A stretch of 64,000 nt of DNA from Notospermus geniculatus (lineage: Eukaryota > Nemertea > Pilidiophora > Heteronemertea > Lineidae). Positions 44,198 through 55,270 of the stretch are shown here, in pieces. The stretch is from contig NMRB01003067.1 of assembly GCA_002633025.1 (NCBI GenBank), positions 7,537 through 71,536 on the forward strand. Reading direction: 5' to 3'. A program made the position numbers and the translations under genes. How positions within the stretch are numbered: the stretch's first letter is position 1; every line of letters begins with the position of its first letter. The notes below the pieces were generated by a model. The model had not been told where the DNA came from. It did no database searches and saw only the letters and a program-made list of their open reading frames with translations.

Positions 44198-46922
44198 CAC
44201 TACTGCATGCAAAACCCTTAAAACCTACTTAAATCGCCTTACTTTTTTAAGGTGATATTTTAAGATGGTTTCACAGTTGCCCTACTTACTTGGTTACTTA
44301 AAACCGCCTTAATATCCTTAAAACCACGTTAAAATCGACTTAAAGTCCACTTAAACCTGTCTTAAAAAGGGCCAAAATTCACCTTACTTTTTTTTAATTG
44401 AAAAAATTTTTAGAACTCTCCTTTCTGTAGTATATTAAGGGCTCTTAAGAAAAGTGATGGTTGATTTTCTTTTAAGGATGCTTGCATGATACATTCAGGC
44501 AAAAATAAGAATACTTAAAAAAATATTTCTAAATTTAAGCCACCTTAAACACTTAATATGTCATCCACCTTAATTTTTTTTAAACATAAACTAAGGTCAC
44601 TTAAAATGTGAATACAAATATTAAATAAGGATACTTAATCGTCACCCAAGGTTTTTTTTGGAAATTAAGTGTACTTAAATGTAAGGGTGCTTATCAACCT
44701 CTTAATAAGGGCCAGAATTCACCTTACTTTCTGACTTTTTTTCTGATAAAATTTTTCCGGTTAATATTAAGAAGCCTTAAAAAGTTACCACATTTTAAGG
44801 CTCATTATCGAACCATCTGATAAATAATAAGACCCTTCAGTATTAATTTTAAGGAACACTTACAAAAATTCCACATTAATTAAGGAATCTTAAAATACAT
44901 TTCAACTGGAAATTTAAGTTGTCTTAAATTATGTTGACACCCTTAAATGTAAGACCCCTCACCAGGTCTGTCTTTAATTTAAGGAAATTTAAGTAGTCTT
45001 AAGATATTATGTTGACACCCTTCATGCCCTTAAAATATCTGGGGCCTGTTTCATAAAGTGACTTTAGACAAATGGTACCATTAACTTAGCGCATTTTCCA
45101 TTTGGTTAGGTACTATTAGCTTAAAGTCAAGTAATGAACATGATGAAGTAGGCCCCAGGCCTTTAGCTAGGCGTACTCCCGCGTAGCCTAGGCCTACATG
45201 TATCTTTGTGAAAAATTACAACGGAGGCTTTGCCCTCAGCCCACATCACATGTAATACAGTGGACGGTGGGAATGCTGCCATGCACACGCGCACAGGACT
45301 GTCAGCATGGTCAGCAGCATAGCCTGGCAGCATAGAGGCCAGGGCCTCGAGGCTAGGCCTACCGTACCGGTGGTGGTAGCCTACCATGGAACGCCGCGCG
45401 CACACACAGATTCTCTCTGACCGCCCGACAGTTTAACACCAGCTTTTCTTTGCCAAGAGTTCATTCAAACAAGCTAATCAGGTCCAAATGACGGGAAATA
45501 TGCCGAAATTCCAGTGGGCAGTGATGGAGTCGGAGCATGATGAGTGAGGCCGCGTTTTTCTGTGCGTCAAACCAACACCGGGTGACGCTACGCCAGTCTC
45601 GTTTGAGCGCGCCAATGACGTCGCAATGCATGCAGCATGACTGTGTTGGATTCGCTACGACGTCACGTCACTCGTGTGGGTAGGCCGATGCCACATTCGC
45701 TTTAAGAACCCTTAAATTCATTGTGCAAAAAGTAAGGTGATGATTGATATCTAAGATGTCTGTAATGTACTGTAATGCAGAAAGTACCCCGGTAATTACC
45801 TTACTTCCTGAGTGGTAAAGACTCCCAAAAGAAAATTAAGATGGCTGACAGCAAATTTCTCTGTAGCCTGTAGGCCTAAAAGAAGTAGGCCTAACCTGGG
45901 TTCGTACATTTAATGTCCATAATTATAAATAAGAGTCCTTAACTTCGAGTTTTTCTACTTGGATTGGTTATTGGTTATTAGGTTATTAGATTTGCGATTC
46001 CGGAGGCTTAGGCTTAAATCAAACATAAGGATCCTTAATATGAATTATCGTTTGGTGAATAAAAAAATAAGATGCCTTAATTATGTTTCTTGAAAGCTCA
46101 ATGATTTTGAGGAACCTTAATATTTCAGTGATTTGACTGTAAGAATGCTTAAAAACACTAAATGCCGATTATCTTCTGTTAGGGTACTTACTTTTCGATA
46201 TCTAGTGTATGAAGTGTCCTTACACTTGACATTAAGGGGCTTGAATTACTTTGTTCAGCATCATGAAAATTTTCAGAACAAATATTAAGGGACCAAATGT
46301 AACAAGGGTAGTAAGGCCAGTAAATAAGAGTCCTTAACGTCGAATTTTTCTACTTGAGTTGGTTATTAAGTATCCTGAGTTGCCATTCTGGAGGCTTAAA
46401 TCAAACATGTAAAATTAAGGATCCTTAATATGAATTATCGTTTGGTAAATAAAAAAATAAGATGCCTTAATTATTTTTCTTGAAAGACGAATGTTTTTGA
46501 TGAACCTTAATATTTCACTGATTTGACTGTAAGAATGCTTAAAAACACAAAATGCCGATTATCTTCTGTTAAGGGTACTTACTTTTCGATATCTAGTGTA
46601 TGAAGTGTCCTTACACCTGACATTAAGGGACCTGAATTACTTTGTTAAGCATCACGAAATTTTTCGGAACAAAAATTAAGGGGCCAAGTGTAACGAGAGC
46701 AGTAAGGCAAATCAAATTAAGGGACAACGTTTGAAAATTAAGAGAAAATTAAGAGAAATTAAGGTGATTGGAGAGAAAAGTAAGTAGGATTCCAAAATGA
46801 TTAAGGATATCCTTAAAATGTGTTAAACAAAAATTAAGGTTATAATTAAGTAGGGGGTCTGATTTTAAGTAGGTTTAAAGATGGTTTTAAGGTGATTTTA
46901 AGAAATCGTGCACGCAGTAGTG
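44198..46922. mobile_element. CACTA-ended 2.7-kb element packed with TTAAG words
   Basis: Ends CACTACTGCATGCA and TGCACGCAGTAGTG are inverted. Just inside, AAACCTACTTAAA recurs in inverted form (TTTAAGTAGGTTTAA). The interior is dominated by CTTAA/TTAAG words on both strands, includes a small hairpin at 45041-45157, a CpG-rich segment at about 45165-45720 with a different composition, and a tandem pair of about 390 bp at 45927-46700. No transposase frame is seen. The 3-bp flanks (GGA, ATA) do not match, so a CACTA-type duplication is not confirmed. Confidence 0.65.
45927..46700. repeat. Tandem pair, about 390 bp each
   Basis: Copy 1 starts near 45927 and copy 2 near 46322 (AATAAGAGTCCTTAAC). 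Shared landmarks: GGATCCTTAATATGAATTAT, AATGCCGATTATCTTCTGTT, TTCGATATCTAGTGTATGAA. Confidence 0.9.
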
Positions 46923-47602
46923 ATAGGCAATCAATCGCTAGACCCAGGGGGCGTGGGGGGCGTACGCCCCGCCCCCTATTTTTGGCAGAGCAATGATTTT
47001 TTTAGTAAGAAAAATTTAATCATATAAAAATTCGAGTATTTTGCACTCAGATGCCAGGTAAATGCATCTAAAAGCACTTAAATTGTCAAATTTTCTTTGG
47101 GCTTCGCGCTCTCAGTGCTCACCACCTCCGTCGAGCTACGCCCTCCCCCCCCCCCTTTCTGCCCCTGGATCCGACCCGGAGACCTGATTAAAGGTGTTTA
47201 CGAAGGGACTTCACAAACGTAGCCTCAGCCTGAATACTAGAGTAGCTTGGAGTCACGGCCAATCGACCTTACCTTGATTTCGTAGTTCGCCCCAGCGACA
47301 ATCTGTTTACGGAATGACTCCGGCTCGTAGATGTCGAATTCTCGACTTTGTCTCTCTTCAACGTCTGACCTCAACTTCAGAAAGAAACAAGAACCACTGT
47401 GAGCAAACGGAGGAAATAATGAGGTTTAGAAATCAAACGATAAACGTAAACGTTAACGACAACGTTATTTTTGTACCGATAATGCAATATACAAAATTAC
47501 ATTGTAAATGTCTGATGGTTCCCGCCTGTTTAAGAGGGCCTTACAGGCATAACAGGCAGCCTGCTCGTAGCCATTTTGATGTGCTCAAATCAAATCATCA
47601 GG

Positions 47603-48290
47603 TTTGACCTTGACCTTGACTTCTGATCATCAAGGTCATTGCATAATCAAAATGGGGCATCCTCGGTAACCTAATAGTGGGTGATATCATGCTTCTACCT
47701 CTGCCATAGGCAGAGATACTAGTATATCAAATTATCAAAGTATGACCTTGACCTTGACCTCTGATCATCAAGGTCATTGCATAATCGAAATGGGCGGGCA
47801 TCCTCAATAACCTAGGTATGGGTGATATCATGCCTCTACCTTTACCAAAGGCCGAGAAATTTCGAATTATCAAGTTTGACCTTGACCTTGAACTCTGATC
47901 ATCATTGTCACTACATAATCGAAATGGGCATCCTCAATAACCGAAGTATGGGGCATATCATGTCTCTATCTCTACCACAGGCAGAGAAATTACAAATTTT
48001 CATGTTTGACCTTGACCTTGACCTCTGACAATCAAGGTCATTGCATAATCGAAATGTGCATCCTCAATAACCTAAAGTGTGGGTGATATCATGTCTCTAT
48101 CACTACCACAGGCAGATACATTTCAAATTTTCAAGTTCGACCTTGACCTCTGACCTTGACCGTGACCTCTGACCATCAAGGTCATTGCATAATCGAAATG
48201 GGCATCCTCAAATTAGTATGGGTGATATCATGCCTCTACCTTTACCACAGGCAGATTTATTTTCAAATGATCAAGTTTGATATATCAAAA
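47603..48290. repeat. 135-bp tandem array with GACCTTGACCTTGAC headers
   Basis: Five copies start near 47603, 47741, 47875, 48005 and 48136, plus a truncated sixth at 48273. Each carries GACCTTGACCTTGA, ATCAAGGTCATTGCATAATC and GGGTGATATCATG. Both strands therefore hold multiple AAGGTCA half-sites. Confidence 0.9.
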
Positions 48291-49237
48291 TTGCCCAGGT
48301 TGACAAACCTAGGGGTAGGATTTGTTTCCAAGGCTGTAGCTGTTCAAGGAGATGAGATATGAAGGTGTGACAGACCGGACATACAGATTGACAGACACAC
48401 ACACACATACACACACAGACACCATGACCAAGAACTATATGGTTCCCGATCAGGACCCATGTTCCCGAAGCCGTCGTAAGGTTAACGATGTCGTTACGCT
48501 ATGCATTTTCCCAGTTTTAACGACATCGTTAACACACATGCATTACAGGTACAGATTTTGAATACCAGCGCCACTTTTCGCCTTTCCCTGAAGCGTATGG
48601 AACGTGTAATACAAGCTGAGGAAACTTTGGAAACTACCTTACAAATTGTACTATTTGCTGTTTTATGCTATTTGGTATGGCGCGTATTTCCCGCAAAAAC
48701 CTAAAAAGAACAATATTATATTATATTAGTAGGTTTTTATCTTGGCTATTGTTATTATTAGCATCTCAGGTTGCTACTCTTAGCGGTTTAATACGCTCCA
48801 GATCTATACAATGGCTTGTATGACACAATGATGATACAACTCCCGTGCTCATGGTGCTGTTAACATTAGAACCGTGCTCCTAAGGAGGTTACAGATTTTA
48901 CCGCTAGATGGCAGAACTTATGGTTGTTGTTTCAAGCATTGCCGGGGCTGTGTGGCTGTTAGTAGGCCTATGTTGCGTATTTAGGTGACGATTGATAAAA
49001 TCCATCCGCTGTTGCTCTACTGAAAAGGACGTGCCGGCTACTGTGTCAGTGGTTTAAGCTGTCAGTATGATGCTACGGCCCCGTGCTGATATTACAAGCG
49101 TGCTGACAAGGAGCTTCCATATATTCCCGACAGATGTCAGCAGCACGCTACAATTCGGAACTTCCGAAGGAAGGCAATTACTGCTCGGCAATTTCCGTGA
49201 CGGCTCGCATTTTGGTTTCATGACATGCATGACATCC

Positions 49238-49806
49238 ATCATCAGTCAGGAACTTTTGCCGCATCGGGACAATGCGGGAGGTGACCTCCCAATCGAAAAA
49301 ACTCCCAGTCGGGAGGTAATAACCGAATTGAGTTTTCGTACACCTCCCAATTGGGATTTCAATGTTCTCTTCCCTTCCCAACTTTCATCAAATATTGGGG
49401 AAAATCAACGTCAACTCGGCCAGAAAATTTCATCATCATCATCATCATCGTTCCGTCGGATGACCGTAAGCCGATCTTTAACGGTTGCCATTTAATATAG
49501 GCCTATTGACTAATAAAAAATTTAGGCCTACTTCAATCAGAAATTTTTTTCACACAAACCTTGATCTTTGTTTCACGTTTTCCACTGGTTACGACCATGC
49601 GCAAATGCGCGATGTGATGCGCAAATCAGTTCTTAGATTTTGAACTGCTGATCGAGACATTCCTCCTGTTCAAGCAACAAAAAATTAGGCCTAGGCCTAC
49701 AACATAATAGGCCTATCCCGTTTCGGACACAACCTCCCAGTCGGGAGATGCAAAATCCCAATCGGGAGGTGATCTCCCGATGCGGCCAAAGTTCCTGACT
49801 GATCAT
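49238..49806. mobile_element. Inverted-repeat element with CTCCCAATCGGGAG words
   Basis: ATCAGTCAGGAACTTTTGCC at the left pairs with GGCCAAAGTTCCTGACTGAT at the right; the inner 35 bases (GGGAGGTGACCTCCC) are also mirrored. The core contains further GGGAGGT palindromes. Confidence 0.65.
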
Positions 49807-50292
49807 GGCGGACACTGTCGGAGTTAGGCTACGTCGTGAAAATGATCTAGGCCTATACAACTCAACAAATCACTGTTTAGGCCCTAGGGAGGCCTAGGCC
49901 TACCTCTCACCATGCTCACAGTCACAGTTTCTGAGCATGTAGGCCTAGGCTAGGCCCTAGGCCTAGTTGGTTTGGTGTGAAAACCGTGTTGAAAACAAAG
50001 TGAATCCCCATAGGCCTGCCTAGGCCTACGGCTTGCTGTAGACAGTGGTGGAAGAGGCCCGATGACTGACGACAACGTCCAAACTGCGTTGAAAACGCTG
50101 TGTTGAAAACGCTGTGTTGATGCTGTGACGTTGCGTCATTTTACGGCCAATATGGCGGACATTTGGGGTTCTGACGTATGACGTCTTGTGGGAAACCTCT
50201 AGGCCTACACCCCGGATGTTTATTTCGGTTGTCGAGACTTGATACCCAAATAGGCCTATAGATCGTTGCAGTTGATTGGGAACAACGTCATC

Positions 50293-52298
50293 ATGCTGAA
50301 CCCAGTCAAGGCGCAGCGTCACGTCAGTGTTGACGAGGCCAGCGCCCATGCTTTCTCCTCTACGTCGACGACGTCATTGACGTCCCACATGGGTTTTGTA
50401 AACTTTTTCAAGTCAAACTTTGAGGTTTCCAAAGCGAGTGTTCCATTGAGCAGTTATAGATTCCCAAGTTTTTATGACCGTCATGATCCCAAGGTTCTAA
50501 GCTATCCTTTGGTATGTTTAATTTGTGGGAGTGAGCAGGCATCTGGCAACAGTAACGAGTTAAAAAGGGCATGCATGGTCAAATTCTCGTAAACGTTGTT
50601 CCCTATTTATTGCATGGATCTATAGTCCGTTGGACTGTATTGTTGGATTGCCCTGGGACTATAATAATTAGGATTTATAATAGTCCCCAGATTATACCAT
50701 CGGATACTTTATCAGCCACTACACTGGGATACATCAGTGTAACAGAATCTAATGTCCCCATCCCCGATATGTGAAATACCCCAACAATACATACACTGAT
50801 ACAGACGTGGCGACATTAGATTTCATCATACCGGGATAGATACATAGGTACTGAATCTGCCTGGATGGTAAATTTACTAGGCCTAGTGTATCTCTCCAAC
50901 TTGAAAAATCGGGGACCTTATTCACGAAGCTCCCGTAACTTACCGGAATGCGCAAACTATTGTTCTTTTGCGGACAATCTATTGTTCACTATCAGCCTGA
51001 CAAAGGATTTGCGTATCCTTAAAGTTACGGGGCTTTGTGAATAAGGTCCCAGAATTTTAGCACCTCTGACTTAGGGCGTGAGGGAGTGCGAGTCAGATCT
51101 TTTGTAGTTTATCTTCCACTACTAGGTGGCTCCCTCTATGTCGGCAGTCAAAGAATGCATTTTAGATCCAACACTGTGCTCCTTTAAAGCCTCACTGTAT
51201 TGAATTCAGAAAGTGCTTACGTCCTCTGACATTAGTGAGTGTAAATGTACTATGCTCTATCTGAATACATTGAGCTCTGCCTGCAGTTTTTCAATGCGTG
51301 CTGAAAACTAGGACTTGATTCTTTGAAGTACGTATCTGGCAAGTATTTTGGGGACCTTCACAAAGCTATGAGACCTATACCTGCACTCTCTTAACACTAT
51401 GAAAATATCGTAAAATTCAATACAGTGAGGCTTTAATTTCTCCAAAAGAAGTAAGAAACTGAATCAAATTTTTAACTGTTATTGCATCTGTGCTTTAATT
51501 TTTATTTCGTACTAAAAATTATGTAACAATAACTGTACAGAGACTGGAGTATAGAAGTGAAGTACAGATATGCATACACATACACTCAACGTCGCAAATA
51601 ACGGCCTTGCATATACCGGACAATCGCCTATAAGGTACTGAAACTGAAAGTCCCGGCCCGTTTTACAATGCATGGGCCATATACATATAACAGACTTTGC
51701 ATATAACGGACAAAAATTGCAGGTCCCAATCGGTACGTTATAGGCGACGTTGACTGTATAATATCAACAAAAGGAGATGTCAGGGAAATTGTCCAGTCAC
51801 ACAAGTTCCAAATTTGGAACGTGGTGAGATTTTGGGTCGTATTTTAGAACGTTCCTTAACGTTAAGGTCGACCTTAAGTCCATTGTAAAACCATCCAGAA
51901 CCATAGATTTAAGGTGGACCTTAATGTTAAGGAACGTTCTAAAATACGGCCCATTGTAAAAGCAGATCAAATATGTCTGATATCCTCACTACATATACCG
52001 ATGATAAAAAGATCTCACACATACAATATTTACAATAAAATTTCAATCCACAACTATCCAATATATCGATGTCAAAAATGGCAGTCTGGTAAACACAAGT
52101 ACAAGGAGGGCCCAAACAGCACCCACTCTCCAGGGTGGGCCACAGAAAGTGTCCCTGTCAAATTATACGAAACAATAGAAATGCTTTTGTTCGAGGGATG
52201 CTTTTTCTTTGGAAGATTACTATAATGTCATTTTTAACTGAAACTTTTTTGTGTTTCAGGCATTGAAGTGTGTTACAAGAGTTTTGATTGATTATTAA
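50293..52298 (+). CDS. Possible two-exon gene, 85-residue protein
   Basis: Join 50293-50511 and 52260-52298. Exon 1 opens MLNPVKAQRHVSVDEASAHA and ends YDRHDPKVLSYPL at TTG/gtatgt in phase 0. Exon 2 follows a strong acceptor (TTTTTTGTGTTTCAG) and reads ALKCVTRVLIDY then TAA, with AATAAA at 52432. Upstream of the ATG is a CpG-containing stretch. No signal peptide or membrane segment is evident. I recognise no family; a missed internal exon, or chance, remains possible. Confidence 0.4.
50912..51050. mobile_element. Hairpin MITE (GGGACCTTATTCACGAAGC ends)
   Basis: GGGACCTTATTCACGAAGC is mirrored by GCTTTGTGAATAAGGTCCC; lies in the intron of the small gene. Confidence 0.75.
51591..51759. mobile_element. 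MITE with CAACGTCGC...GCGACGTTG ends
   Basis: TACACTCAACGTCGCAAATA at the left and TATAGGCGACGTTGACTGTA at the right, with internal CATATAACGGACAA words on either side. Confidence 0.7.
51833..51952. mobile_element. Hairpin MITE (TATTTTAGAACGTTCCTTAA)
   Basis: TGGGTCGTATTTTAGAACG and near complement. Its ends resemble those of the 60255-61194 element, so the two are probably related. Confidence 0.75.
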
Positions 52299-52431
52299 GC
52301 ATTCTATAGAACAAAGAACAAAGCTGGTGAATTCTGCATTGAATCAGCCGTTAAAGTTAGCAAGGTCCCAAACAGAAAGACTGTTGGAGGACTGTACAGA
52401 AGTATGAACTGAGAGAACTGTCCATAGTGTC

Positions 52432-52437
52432 AATAAA
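52432..52437 (+). promoter_or_regulatory. AATAAA polyadenylation signal
   Basis: Canonical hexamer 134 bases after the TAA of the proposed small gene. Confidence 0.4.
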
Positions 52438-52445
52438 GGAAGGTC

Positions 52446-52567
52446 TGGGCCCGGTTGCACAAAGAATCCTTTAAGTCTGAAATGAAGTCATCTGATTTGC
52501 TGAAACCTGGTCACATGACTACTTAAGTCAAACTTTAGACTTAAGATTCTTTGTGAAACTGGGCCCT
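52446..52567. mobile_element. GGGCCCGGTTGCACAAAG hairpin MITE, copy 1
   Basis: GGGCCCGGTTGCACAAAGAAT and near complement. A second member with longer, more perfect arms is at 56577-56732. Confidence 0.8.
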
Positions 52568-52639
52568 GGTCTGCCTAAATCAATCACTGCCAACATATAC
52601 ATAGACACTGCCCACAAATAGAGCAAGTCAAACTTGGAA

Positions 52640-54815
52640 AATTGCGAAACCTCAAGTTAGTAAAATGTTCGCAACTTATCACATAGGATTTACTGAAACT
52701 TGGAAAATAAAAATATACCTAATGCCTGTTGTACACATTAGGAATTTTTTTGTACCGGTACTAAGAATTATTAATGTCGCCAATGGACCTTGCGTTCCAG
52801 GGTCACACAATCATGGTCAAAATTTCAAGGTCAAAACATTCTGGCTTGAGAATTTATGACAAGTCCATTTTCCAAGATGGCTACCTGTAACCATTATTTG
52901 CATTCCAATTGGGCAAAAATTTGCTGTAGGCTCTCTACACATAGAGGATACCTAGCAGATATGATCACACCAATAGGGCCAAATTGCCACAAAACATGCC
53001 ACCAAAATGGCAACATTTTTAACTTGACCTCTGTGACGCTGAAAAGTAGGTCAAATCAAAACCCCTTTACATATGTCATACATGTATCCTCATTAGAGGC
53101 ATCTGTGATAAAATTTGGAGACAATCCAGTGAACAGTTCAGGAGTTACTACTGGACTTTGAATCGAATCGGAATGAAACTTGGTGTCATAGGTCATTTGA
53201 CATAGGGATATATCGATATATGTACCAAGTTTCACTCAGGTCAATAGCACCCGTGGATATGAAACTAGCCACCAAAAGGCAAAATTTTGAACTTTGACCT
53301 CTGTGACAATGCAGACCTCCTGGTGGCAAAGTGAAGAATTAGACCTCTCTGAAATTTCTTCAGGAAGTCACTACTACCTAGAGGTAAATACATACAATGT
53401 TTCAACACAATAGCACGAACGATTATCAACAAAATGCCAAGTTACATGTTGTTACAAAACATACAACAAAATGGCCGAATTCTAAACTTTGACCTGTGAC
53501 ATTCAATAGAAAATTAGTCAAGTGAAGAACCCGTTAAAGATGTCAGGTATCCTCATTACATGCACCAATGATAAAAAAGATAAAAATAGTGCCAAGGAAG
53601 ACATACGCCGTTCAAAATCCCACAGTACATACAACAAGCCATATTTGACAATGGGTGATATGAATGAAATGGTCCATGGACCATGTGCTCACCGGGTTGG
53701 ACATAATACTCTAATGACAGAGGGAGGTACACATCAGTTACAGCAATCTGGGTCAAGTCATTCCCGAGTTGGACTTTGATGATTTTTGGGTTTATACCAC
53801 CTGGCGGCCATATTGGATGTCCGATTGGGCCGAAACTTCACATGCACATGAAGGTCATCTGCAGGGGCCACATAGCACATTGGAGTGCTTTAGGTCCAAG
53901 TCATTCCGGAGTTACAGACACTTTGATGATTTTCAGGTTACGCCATCTGGTGGCCATATTGGATGTCCAATCTGGCCGAAACTTCACATGCACATAAACA
54001 GGGTGTCTACAGCCTGTGGAGCACCAAATTTAAGACCTTTTTAAGACCAAATATCGGCAAAATTTAAGACACATTTTCTTCTACACCTCGCCCGTTAAAG
54101 GTCATCTGCTGATAAAGGTCATCTGCACGGGGCCACATAGCACATTGGAGCGCTTTGGGTTAAGGCGTTCCTGAGTTACAGCACTTCGATGATTTTTGGG
54201 TTATGCCACCTGATGGTCACGCTTGAAGTCAAATCAGGCTGAAATTTGACGTGCATGTAAAGGTCATCTAGAGGGAGGTAAATATCAAATTTGAGCACTC
54301 TGTGTCAAGCCGTTCCCGAGTAATAGCACTTATTTCATTTTCAGGTTACGCCACCTGGCGGCCATACTGGATGTCCAATCGGGCCGAAACTTGGTATTTT
54401 TAAAGGTACCCCTCCAGTGCATGTCTACGCAAGATATGAAGTCGCTCGGTGAAATAATGACAAACTGTGGCAGGTTCGTCACTTTTGTCGAACTCTGACC
54501 TCTGTGACCTTGAAAAGTAGGTCAAATCAAAAACCTGTCAAGTATCCTTACTAGCTACACCTATGATAAAAATTTTGAGATGATCTAGTCATTAGTTCAG
54601 GAGTTATTGCATTTCTTGTGTTTTTAGTTTCCGCCACCTGGTGGCCAAGCTGAGAGTCGAATCGGACCGAAACTTGGTGTGGTGACCTAGAGGTAGGCCT
54701 ATATATGCACCAAGTTTCAGAACAATAGCTCGAGCGGTTACGAAACTTGCCCTGCTAACGGACAACGACGGACGCACAACCATTGTATAAGCTCACCACG
54801 GTGAGCTAATAAAAG
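52640..54815. repeat. AGCTCACC-terminated dispersed repeat, minus orientation
   Basis: The right end is ATAAGCTCACCACGGTGAGC, the reverse of the start at 22205. Inside, CCACCTGGCGGCCATATTGG-like words recur near 53801, 53943, 54207, 54350 and 54636 (period about 142 or multiples), with GGCCGAAACTTCACATGCAC. GTCCATGGACCATGTGCTCACC at 53671 also occurs inverted at 7433. An inserted AGGGTGTCTACAGCC/TTTAAGACC block is near 54000-54070. The left edge is approximate. Confidence 0.6.
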
Positions 54816-54986
54816 CCAGTCAAACTTTTGCTTCAGATTTGTACAGCATTGCCCAATGCATTTGTACTGCAAAATCCGGTGTGACCCAACATCTGTGGAC
54901 CAAGGCATACATATGCAAAGTTTGAAATCGAACTTGACCTAGATTTTGTGTTCATACACACATGCAATATGAAAATGATGCTGTAA

Positions 54987-55270
54987 CTACCTAAATTCAT
55001 TAGTCTCTCTCACAAATGTGGACGACGCGAATGAGAGATCAAATGCTTCGAAGATCTTCTCCCTGGCCCATGTGCCCGTAGGCAGTATTAACATATTAAA
55101 ACACGTGGATGCCTCCACAAGCGGCATGTTCCTCATCTTAAATGAAATTACAGGAATTGGTGAAAAACCTAGTACAGGTTCATCTTTGGTCCCGGTTACA
55201 AAGCGAATGATGTCGCTGAGCTGCAAACGTTGCTCCTCTCCTGATTCGTCCACGTAGACTCTCTTACCAG
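54987..55270 (-). CDS. HECT gene last exon (C-lobe, catalytic cysteine)
   Basis: Acceptor TCTTGTATTACAG. Encodes LSDIIRFVTGTKDEPVLGFS, then MPLVEASTCFNMLILPTG and AFDLSFASSTF. STCFNMLILP is the HECT active-site signature. Confidence 0.85.

Noticed and set aside
45163-45405. 80-codon minus-strand frame in the TTAAG element
   Set aside because: CpG-rich segment without transposase or other motifs; probably chance.
33602-48290. CRISPR array or prokaryotic system
   Set aside because: The tandem repeats have no alternating unique spacers and the surrounding genes are clearly eukaryotic.
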